Assembly: GCF_000495835.1 (NCBI RefSeq)
Contig: NZ_AWGC01000006.1
Location: 124,001 to 188,000 of the forward strand
Length of the DNA: 64,000 nucleotides
From: Asticcacaulis sp. AC402
Lineage (GTDB): Bacteria; Pseudomonadota; Alphaproteobacteria; Caulobacterales; Caulobacteraceae
Direction: 5' to 3'
Below are positions 58,190 to 64,000 of the stretch, piece after piece. The position numbers and the translations under genes are program-made. The notes beneath the pieces were generated by a model, which did no database searches, was not told the origin of the DNA, and saw only the letters and a list, made by a program, of their open reading frames with translations. Numbering within the stretch: the first letter of the stretch is position 1; every line of letters starts with the position of its first letter.

Positions 58190-58765
58190 ATGGCCCGTCC
58201 CAGCGAAAACCGCGGCGACCGTCGCGACCGTACCGAGGAGCCCTCGGAATTCGTCGAAAAGCTCGTCGCTATCAACCGCGTCGCTGCCACCGTCAAGGGT
58301 GGCCGTCGTTTCTCCTTCGCCGCACTTATGGTTGTTGGCGATCAGAAGGGCCGCGTCGGCTACGGTCACGGCAAGGCGCGTGAAGTGCCTGAAGCGATCC
58401 GCAAGGCGACCGAAGAAGCCAAGAAGTCGATGATCCGCGTTCCGCTTCGCGAGTCGCGCACGCTGCATCACGACGGCTACGGCCGTTGGGGCGCTGGCAA
58501 GATCCAGATGCGCGCCGCCCCTCCGGGCACCGGCGTCATCGCGGGTGGTCCGATGCGCGCTGTGCTCGAAACCCTGGGCGTTTCGGACGTCGTCGGCAAG
58601 TCGATCGGCTCGTCCAACCCCTATAACATGGTGCGTGCAACGTTCGAAGCGCTGAAGGTCCAGTCGTCGCCGCGTCAGATCGCTTCCAAGCGTGGCAAAA
58701 AGGTCGCCGACCTGCTGTCGCGCCGCACCGATGGCGCGTCGTCGCCGGAAGCTTTGGAGAGCTAA
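58190..58765 (+). CDS. rpsE: 30S ribosomal protein S5
   Basis: The protein has 191 residues, ~24 longer than in E. coli owing to a charged N terminus ([16 protein letters not shown]). It controls decoding accuracy and mRNA entry. The conserved parts are [38 protein letters not shown] and [19 protein letters not shown]. It ends 3 bases before rpmD. Confidence 0.98.
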   Translation: MARPSENRGDRRDRTEEPSEFVEKLVAINRVAATVKGGRRFSFAALMVVGDQKGRVGYGHGKAREVPEAIRKATEEAKKSMIRVPLRESRTLHHDGYGRWGAGKIQMRAAPPGTGVIAGGPMRAVLETLGVSDVVGKSIGSSNPYNMVRATFEALKVQSSPRQIASKRGKKVADLLSRRTDGASSPEALES

Positions 58766-58768
58766 GTC

Positions 58769-58960
58769 ATGTCAGACAAGAATGGGGCTACGATCAAAGT
58801 CAGGCAGACCGGTTCGCCGATCCGCCGCACCAAGGACCAGCGCGCCACTCTGGCTGGCCTGGGTCTTAACAAGATGGGGCGCGTCTCCGAATTGGAAGAC
58901 ACGCCGTCCGTCCGCGGCATGATTGCCAAGGTCCAGCACATGGTGGAAATCGTCTCGTAA
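58769..58960 (+). CDS. rpmD: 50S ribosomal protein L30
   Basis: The protein has 63 residues. It contains [20 protein letters not shown] and [20 protein letters not shown]. It has a small alpha/beta fold on the large subunit. It is followed by a 176-base gap holding a terminator-like hairpin, so transcription into rplO may be partly attenuated here. Confidence 0.97.
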   Translation: MSDKNGATIKVRQTGSPIRRTKDQRATLAGLGLNKMGRVSELEDTPSVRGMIAKVQHMVEIVS

Positions 58961-58988
58961 TCGTCAGATTACATTGCGAGTTACAGAT

Positions 58989-59016
58989 CGAGGCGCAGGT
59001 GTCTGCGCCTCGATTT
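58989..59016 (+). terminator. Terminator-like hairpin inside the spc operon
   Basis: CGAGGCGCAG (58989-58998), loop GTGT, CTGCGCCTCG (59003-59012), then ATTTGACTTTT. A perfect ten-base stem with a broken T-run, 28 bases after rpmD. It should cause at least partial termination unless read through. Confidence 0.65.
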
Positions 59017-59136
59017 GACTTTTAGAGAATTTGGCGCCATAGCCGCCAGACGTTTTAAGCCGAGTAGGGCGTCGCCCTGCGTATATAGCCCTCAAGCAGC
59101 GAAGCGGCAGGGCATACAAAATGGAGATTTAGGCAC

Positions 59137-59616
59137 ATGACCAAGCTGAACGAAATTCGCGACAACGAAGGCGCTACCAAGAACCGCATGCGTGTCGGCC
59201 GTGGTCCGGGTTCGGGCAAGGGCAAGACCGCCGGTCGCGGTGTCAAGGGCCAGAAGTCGCGTACCGGCGTCAGCCTGCTGGGCTTCGAAGGCGGGCAGAT
59301 GCCGCTGTACATGCGTATGCCCAAGCGCGGTTTCAATAACCCGTTCGCCCTTAAGCTGGCCGAAGTCAATCTGTGGCGTCTGCAGGACGCCGTCGATGCC
59401 GGAAAGATCGACGCTTCCAAGCCGGTCGACGGCGCGGCCCTGGTGGCGGCCGGCGTCATCCGCCGCGAGCTGGATGGTGTCCGTGTGCTCGGCGAAGGCA
59501 ATCTTACAGCCAAGCTTGACCTGACCGTCTGGTCAGCCTCGGCCTCGGCCGTCAAGGCCGTTGAAGCGGCGGGCGGCACACTGATCCAGAAGCGCCCGGT
59601 TAAAGCCGAAGCCTAA
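59137..59616 (+). CDS. rplO: 50S ribosomal protein L15
   Basis: The protein has 159 residues. It begins [20 protein letters not shown]. The glycine-rich [20 protein letters not shown] stretch wraps rRNA. The C-terminal domain carries [20 protein letters not shown]. It lies after the hairpin at 58989, so it may have a separate start of transcription. The only TATA-like candidate, about 50 bases upstream at 59082, lacks a good -35. Confidence 0.98.
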   Translation: MTKLNEIRDNEGATKNRMRVGRGPGSGKGKTAGRGVKGQKSRTGVSLLGFEGGQMPLYMRMPKRGFNNPFALKLAEVNLWRLQDAVDAGKIDASKPVDGAALVAAGVIRRELDGVRVLGEGNLTAKLDLTVWSASASAVKAVEAAGGTLIQKRPVKAEA

Positions 59617-59617
59617 G

Positions 59618-59646
59618 TTGACCTTTCATTAAGCCTACCCCATATG
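59618..59646 (+). promoter_or_regulatory. Candidate promoter of secY-adk
   Basis: TTGACC (59618-59623), 17-base spacer, CATATG (59641-59646). It has the same form as the S10 promoter candidate. It lies in the 116-base gap between rplO and secY. Confidence 0.5.
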
Positions 59647-59732
59647 GGGCGAGGGCGGTTGGAAGGTCGCGGGAAACGCGCATTCGGCTGTCCTCTCCCA
59701 TTTGATAAGACTACCTGGGTTTTGAGGACTTT

Positions 59733-61130
59733 ATGGCATCTGCTGCTGAACAACTTGCGGCCAATATGAATTTCGGGGCCTTTTCCAAGGCCACCGACCT
59801 GCACAAGCGGCTTCTCTTCACACTCGGCGCTTTGATCGTGTACCGCCTCGGCACATTTGTGCCTCTGCCGGGCATCGATAAGGCGGCATACGCGTCCTTT
59901 TTCGAACAGAACCAGGGCGGCATTTTCGGCATGATGAACATGTTTGGTGGCGGTGCCATCGAACAGATGGCCGTGTTCGCCCTGAATTTGATGCCCTACA
60001 TCTCGGCCTCGATCATCGTGCAGTTGATGGGTTCGGTCTACGGCCCATGGGAAAAGCTGCGTAAAGAAGGCGGCGAAGCCGGGCGTAAGCAACTTAACCA
60101 GTACACCCGTTATCTGACCGTCATTCTGGGCCTGGTTCAGGCCTTCAGTATTGCATTTTCCCTCTACAATGGCGGCTTCGTCCTTGATAGTTTGAGCCAG
60201 CCCGTCTTTATTGCGTCGGCGACGATAATTCTGACGGCAGGTACTCTGTTGCTGATGTGGCTGGGTGAGCAGATCACGGCGCGCGGCATCGGCAATGGAT
60301 CGTCCATGATCATCTTTGCCGGGATCGTCGCGGTCCTGCCGCGCACGATCGGGACAATGTTCAGCCTGGGGTCGACCGGAGATCTGCCAGTACCGGCTCT
60401 TGTCGGTATCCTGATCTTGCTGCTGGCCTGCGTCGTCTTCATCGTCTTCATGGAGCGTTCCCAGCGTCGTCTGCGCGTGCAGTATCCGAAGCGCCAGGTC
60501 GGCAACCGGATTGTAGGCGGCGAAAGCTCTTTCATGCCGCTGAAGGTCAATACGGCCGGTGTCATTCCGCCTATCTTTGCTTCGTCCCTGCTGCTGATGC
60601 CGACCTCGGTGGCCAGTTTTCTTAGCCAGAACAACGCTGCGGACCAGCCGCAGTGGTTACAGATCGTCGGCCAGGTGGCCGGCACCCTGACCCACGGCAA
60701 TGCAATCTTTACCGCGCTCTACGCCTTTCTGATCATCTTTTTCTGTTTCCTGTACACGTCTTTGGTGTTCAATCCGGAGGAGACGGCGGAGAACCTGCGC
60801 AAGTATGGCGGCTTCCTTCCAGGCATCCGTCCGGGCAAGCGTACAGCCGAATATCTTGATCACGTCTTGACGCGAGTCACGGTCGTCGGTGCCGGTTACA
60901 TCACCATCGTCTGTCTTTTGCCGGAAATCCTGATCTCGACCATGGGCAACGCCTTTTATTTCGGCGGCACGTCGATCTTGATTGTGGTTACGGTGACCAT
61001 GGACACGGTAGCCCAGATCCAGTCGCACCTGCTGGCGCATCAGTATGACGGGCTGATCCGCAAATCAAAATTGAAAACGGGCGGCAAATCGGCTGCTGGT
61101 GCTGCCAAGAGTCGGGGAGCTCTGCGATGA
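59733..61130 (+). CDS. secY: Protein translocase subunit SecY
   Basis: The protein has 465 residues with ten membrane helices. It forms the channel of the Sec translocon with SecE and SecG. Characteristic parts are LGALIVYRLGTFVPLPGID, ALNLMPYISASIIVQLMG (plug/TM2 region) and RSQRRLRVQYPKRQVGNR (cytoplasmic loop). A basic tail (KSKLKTGGKSAAGAAKSRGA) ends it. Its stop overlaps the adk start by 4 bases. Confidence 0.98.
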   Translation: MASAAEQLAANMNFGAFSKATDLHKRLLFTLGALIVYRLGTFVPLPGIDKAAYASFFEQNQGGIFGMMNMFGGGAIEQMAVFALNLMPYISASIIVQLMGSVYGPWEKLRKEGGEAGRKQLNQYTRYLTVILGLVQAFSIAFSLYNGGFVLDSLSQPVFIASATIILTAGTLLLMWLGEQITARGIGNGSSMIIFAGIVAVLPRTIGTMFSLGSTGDLPVPALVGILILLLACVVFIVFMERSQRRLRVQYPKRQVGNRIVGGESSFMPLKVNTAGVIPPIFASSLLLMPTSVASFLSQNNAADQPQWLQIVGQVAGTLTHGNAIFTALYAFLIIFFCFLYTSLVFNPEETAENLRKYGGFLPGIRPGKRTAEYLDHVLTRVTVVGAGYITIVCLLPEILISTMGNAFYFGGTSILIVVTVTMDTVAQIQSHLLAHQYDGLIRKSKLKTGGKSAAGAAKSRGALR

Positions 61131-61711
61131 ACATCATCCTGTTCGGACCGCCGGCGGCGGGGAAGGGGACGCAGGCCAAGCGTCTGGTCGCGACGCGCGG
61201 CATGGTTCAGCTCTCGACGGGCGACATGTTGCGGGCGGCCATCGCCTCCGGCTCCGAACTGGGGACACGGGTCAAGACCATCATGGATACCGGCGGCCTG
61301 GTATCGGATGCCATCGTCATCGACCTGATCAAGGACAATCTGCCACGTACTGAAGCCGCCGGTGGCGCGATCTTTGACGGTTTCCCACGCACCGTAGCCC
61401 AGGCCGAGGCTTTGGACGCGATGCTGGGTGGCCGCGGCGCCAAGATCGACAAGGTCGTCCGCCTGAAGGTCGACGAGCAGGGCCTGATCGACAGGATCGC
61501 CAGGCGCTTCGAAGAAGAAGGCCGGGCTGACGACAACCCGGAATCTTACAAGGTTCGGCTGGCGGCCTACAACGCTCAGACGGCGCCGCTCCTGCCCTAC
61601 TACGCGGCGCAGGGCAAGCTTTATGAAATAGACGGCATGGGCGCAGTCGACGACATTGCCGCCCGCATCGAAGCCGTGCTGGGCAAGAACGAATCCGCCA
61701 CGACGGCTTGA
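61127..61711 (+). CDS. adk: Adenylate kinase
   Basis: This 194-residue enzyme catalyses ATP + AMP = 2 ADP. The P-loop is GPPAAGKGTQAKRL, with AMP-site segments LSTGDMLRAAI and GFPRTVAQAEALD. The lid is the short kind (no zinc Cys): IARRFEEEGRADDNPESYK, so it is the short-form bacterial enzyme. It is co-translated with secY. Confidence 0.98.
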   Translation: MNIILFGPPAAGKGTQAKRLVATRGMVQLSTGDMLRAAIASGSELGTRVKTIMDTGGLVSDAIVIDLIKDNLPRTEAAGGAIFDGFPRTVAQAEALDAMLGGRGAKIDKVVRLKVDEQGLIDRIARRFEEEGRADDNPESYKVRLAAYNAQTAPLLPYYAAQGKLYEIDGMGAVDDIAARIEAVLGKNESATTA

Positions 61712-61762
61712 CCGTCGGGCTGAATTTCCGGGTCCTTTATGCGGGGCCGGATTGTGAGACCG

Positions 61763-61782
61763 TAAAAAAAGACTTGCTTTTT
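61763..61782. other. A/T-run inverted repeat before the rpsM promoter
   Basis: AAAAAAAG-ACTTG-CTTTTTTT: eight-base arms around five bases, 52 bases after the adk stop. The T-run is on the 3' side, so it could end the secY-adk transcript weakly, or act as an UP-like A-rich element for the promoter at 61798. Confidence 0.45.
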
Positions 61783-61797
61783 TTGCGGAATAACCCA

Positions 61798-61825
61798 TTG
61801 ACGGGAGCGAAAACCCTTCTATAAG
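61798..61825 (+). promoter_or_regulatory. Promoter of rpsM-rpsK-rpoA
   Basis: TTGACG (61798-61803), 16-base spacer, TATAAG (61820-61825). It is the closest match to consensus in the window. It is preceded by A/T-rich runs. It gives a ~115-base leader before rpsM. Confidence 0.75.
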
Positions 61826-61948
61826 GGCAAGCTTCCGCGAAATGACGCGTATGCGCCTTGATCCGGCCGGACGGCAGGTTCAGGGAGGCTTACGTGTCCT
61901 CTTTTCGTTTTACAGGTGCGCTGATGGCGCATTTCAGGAGATTACCTC

Positions 61949-62317
61949 GTGGCCCGTATTGCTGGTGTCAACATACCGACCAACAAGCGCGTGATCATCG
62001 CGCTTCAATATATCCATGGCATCGGTCCCAAGAAGGCCGAGGAGATCGTGCACAAGGTCGGCATCGAAGACGCCCGCCGCGTCAACCAGCTGTCGGACGC
62101 GGAAGTGTTGCAGATTCGTGAAACCATCGACCGGGACTATACGGTCGAGGGCGATCTGCGCCGTGAAGTTTCGATGAACATCAAGCGTCTGATGGACCTG
62201 GCCTGCTATCGCGGGCTGCGTCACCGTAAGGGCCTGCCGGTCCGCGGTCAGCGCACCCACACCAATGCACGTACGCGCAAGGGCCCGGCGAAGCCTATCG
62301 CCGGCAAGAAGAAGTAA
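61949..62317 (+). CDS. rpsM: 30S ribosomal protein S13
   Basis: The protein has 122 residues and a GTG start (61949) with AGGAG upstream. In the head of the small subunit it bridges to the large subunit and tRNA. Sequence: [19 protein letters not shown], the [13 protein letters not shown]-like helix ([18 protein letters not shown]) and [20 protein letters not shown]. It is first of the alpha block here. No rpmJ or infA lies before it. Confidence 0.98.
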   Translation: MARIAGVNIPTNKRVIIALQYIHGIGPKKAEEIVHKVGIEDARRVNQLSDAEVLQIRETIDRDYTVEGDLRREVSMNIKRLMDLACYRGLRHRKGLPVRGQRTHTNARTRKGPAKPIAGKKK

Positions 62318-62326
62318 GGATAGCCC

Positions 62327-62716
62327 ATGGCCAAGGACACTTCCCGCGTTAAAAAGCGCGAACGCAAGAACATCACCTCCGGCGTGGCACACGTCAACGC
62401 TTCGTTCAACAACACCATGATCACCATCACCGACGCACAGGGCAATGCCGTGTCGTGGTCGTCGGCCGGCGCCATGGGGTTCAAGGGTTCGCGCAAGTCG
62501 ACCCCGTACGCTGCCCAGGTCGCTGCTGAAGACGCTGGCAAGAAGGCCATCGAACATGGCGTCAAGACGCTCGAAGTCAGCGTTGCCGGTCCGGGTTCGG
62601 GCCGTGAATCGGCACTGCGCGCCTTGCAGGCTGTGGGCTTCACCATCACGACTATTCGTGACGTGACTCCGATTCCGCACAACGGCTGCCGTCCGCCGAA
62701 GCGTCGTCGCGTTTAA
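62327..62716 (+). CDS. rpsK: 30S ribosomal protein S11
   Basis: The protein has 129 residues. It lies on the platform, near the Shine-Dalgarno helix. It contains [40 protein letters not shown] and [20 protein letters not shown]. It is 9 bases after rpsM and 81 bases before rpoA. Confidence 0.98.
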   Translation: MAKDTSRVKKRERKNITSGVAHVNASFNNTMITITDAQGNAVSWSSAGAMGFKGSRKSTPYAAQVAAEDAGKKAIEHGVKTLEVSVAGPGSGRESALRALQAVGFTITTIRDVTPIPHNGCRPPKRRRV

Positions 62717-62797
62717 TTCACCTATCAGATTTTTCGTCGCTCCGTCCGGCCTCCGGCTATTGGCGGGGCGACATTTCCTGTTCTTAAAGGGACGTCA

Positions 62798-63814
62798 ATG
62801 ATCGAAAGAAACTGGCAACAGCTTATTCGTCCCGAGAAGCCACAAGTCGAAGCAGGCACAGATCCTTCGCGCAAGATGCGTCTTGTCGCGGAGCCTCTGG
62901 AGCGTGGTTTCGGCGTGACCCTCGGCAACGCGCTGCGTCGCGTCCTCCTGTCCTCGCTGCAAGGCGCGGCCGTCACCTCCGTCCAGATCGACGGCGTGGT
63001 GCACGAATTCTCCTCCATCGAAGGCGTTCGTGAGGACGTGGTCGACATCATCCTGAACATCAAGCAACTGGCCCTGCGTATGCACGCGGAAGGCCCGAAG
63101 CGGATGGTGCTGCGCGCCTCCGGCGCCGGCCCCGTTACGGCCGGCCAGATCGATGTCCCGGCCGATATCGAAGTGCTGAACCCGGATCACGTCATCTGTA
63201 CACTGGACGAAGGCGCCTCGGTGCGCATGGAGTTCACAGTGCAGAACGGCAAGGGCTATGTTGCGGCCGACCGTCTGCGTCCGGAAGATGCGCCGATCGG
63301 CCTCATCGCCGTCGACGCGCTCTACTCGCCTGTCAAGAAGGTGGCTTATCGCGTCGAACCGACCCGTCAGGGGCAATCGCTCGACTATGACAAGCTGGTC
63401 CTGGACGTTGAAACCAACGCCGCCGTCACGCCTGTTGACGCCGTCGCTTTTGCCGCTCGTATCCTGCAGGACCAGCTTCAGATCTTCATTACCTTCGAAG
63501 AGCCGAAAGCTCCGGTCGTGGAAGAGGGCAAGCCGGAACTGCCGTTCAACCCGGCCCTGCTCAAGAAGGTCGACGAACTGGAACTCAGCGTCCGTTCGGC
63601 CAACTGCCTCAAGAACGACAACATCGTCTATATCGGCGATCTGATCCTGAAGACCGAGAGCGAAATGCTGCGTACGCCGAATTTCGGCCGCAAGTCGCTC
63701 AACGAAATCAAGGAAGTGCTGGCCTCGATGAATCTGTCGCTCGGCATGGACATCCCGAACTGGCCGCCAGAAAACGTCGAAGATCTAGCCAAGAAGTTCG
63801 AAGACCAAATCTAG
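62798..63814 (+). CDS. rpoA: RNA polymerase alpha subunit
   Basis: The protein has 338 residues. The N-terminal domain (~20-235) starts the assembly of the core enzyme ([37 protein letters not shown]). The C-terminal domain (~255-330) binds UP elements and activators ([37 protein letters not shown]). The TAG stop overlaps a 138-bp palindrome, and rplQ, which normally follows closely, does not begin inside the window. Confidence 0.98.
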   Translation: MIERNWQQLIRPEKPQVEAGTDPSRKMRLVAEPLERGFGVTLGNALRRVLLSSLQGAAVTSVQIDGVVHEFSSIEGVREDVVDIILNIKQLALRMHAEGPKRMVLRASGAGPVTAGQIDVPADIEVLNPDHVICTLDEGASVRMEFTVQNGKGYVAADRLRPEDAPIGLIAVDALYSPVKKVAYRVEPTRQGQSLDYDKLVLDVETNAAVTPVDAVAFAARILQDQLQIFITFEEPKAPVVEEGKPELPFNPALLKKVDELELSVRSANCLKNDNIVYIGDLILKTESEMLRTPNFGRKSLNEIKEVLASMNLSLGMDIPNWPPENVEDLAKKFEDQI

Positions 63815-63951
63815 ATTGTTTGCAAATGGGTGAGGCTGGCCTGCAAAGGCCCGTTTTCTGCGCTTCCGGTGCTCACGTACTTGAGTACGCTCCGCTCCGG
63901 TTCTCGAAAGCAGACCTTTTCGGCTCAGCCTGCCCCATTTTCAAAACAATC
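63812..63951. repeat. Large imperfect palindrome after rpoA
   Basis: The outer arms GATTGTTTGCAAATGGG and CCCCATTTTCAAAACAATC are complementary. Inside lie CTGCGCTTCCGG/CCGGTTCTCGAAAGCAG and a centre CGTACTTGAGTACG. The whole folds as one long hairpin. It begins in the rpoA stop codon. There is no T-run, and the length exceeds usual terminators. Confidence 0.75.
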
Positions 63952-64000
63952 TGAGGCCGTCGACAAAAGAATAGAGAGCCGGATGGGGACACCCTTCCGG

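Overview
The window looks like a chromosomal segment of a GC-rich alphaproteobacterium of the Caulobacteraceae, most likely Asticcacaulis or a close relative. This is an inference. It rests on the str/S10/spc/alpha ribosomal gene order, on promoters of the TTGAC(G/C) + CTATA type used by the Caulobacter housekeeping sigma factor, on a plant cell-wall (xylan) degradation locus, and on the general look of the proteins. No rRNA or tRNA gene was seen to settle the genus.

Layout. (1) 1-3207: a GDP-L-fucose module: the 3' part of gmd, then fcl, then a glycosyltransferase that carries a discoidin-like domain and a fucosyltransferase HxRxGD motif. (2) 3380-9845: a gutted alpha/beta-hydrolase pseudogene, a membrane-anchored AraC-type regulator, an autotransporter GDSL esterase, and a QseBC/PmrAB-like two-component system. 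The response regulator is divergent from a 1701-residue RTX protein (9846-14951), with a PmrA-like tandem repeat between them. (3) 15136-26040: a glucuronoxylan locus. On the minus strand lie GH10 xylanase, GH43 xylosidase and a small carbohydrate-binding-like protein. On the plus strand lie GH3, SGNH esterase, GH35 and GH115 alpha-glucuronidase. The divergent promoter region holds a LacI-type and a GntR-type operator-like palindrome. (4) 26037-35460: mixed small genes: phasin-like, DUF3422, DUF1493, an astacin protease, a peptidoglycan peptidase-like protein, an orphan secreted protein with a duplicated domain, a lactonase-like MBL protein and a signal-peptide-bearing Hcp homologue. Two gene remnants (GFA family, catalase HPII) also lie here, as does a DUF559 nuclease gene bracketed by inverted copies of an ~80-bp repeat. 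(5) 35553-41743: thiC with its own promoter, a TPP riboswitch and a 3 x 35-bp tandem repeat in the leader; then a membrane protein, an AIM24-family protein, a GH13 amylase and a second membrane protein. (6) 42061-64000: the translation machinery. First comes str (rpsL-rpsG-fusA-tuf), then a MarR-GST-GNAT interlude, then S10-spc-alpha (rpsJ to rpoA, with secY and adk).

How the genes work together. The fucose genes would supply and use GDP-fucose for a surface glycan. The xylan genes cover backbone cleavage (GH10), xylo-oligomer trimming (GH43, GH3) and side-group removal (GH115 glucuronate, SGNH acetyl ester, GH35 galactose). No TonB receptor, sugar transporter or isomerase lies in the window, so uptake and catabolism must be encoded elsewhere. 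Likewise no type I secretion genes accompany the RTX protein and no type VI genes accompany the Hcp homologue.

The most unusual structures are the repeat-flanked DUF559 unit (34972-35539), the 35-bp triplicate in the thiC leader (37481-37585), the integrin-like architecture of the RTX protein with its regulator-site-like repeat, and dispersed palindromes that supply the stop codon of the gene they abut.
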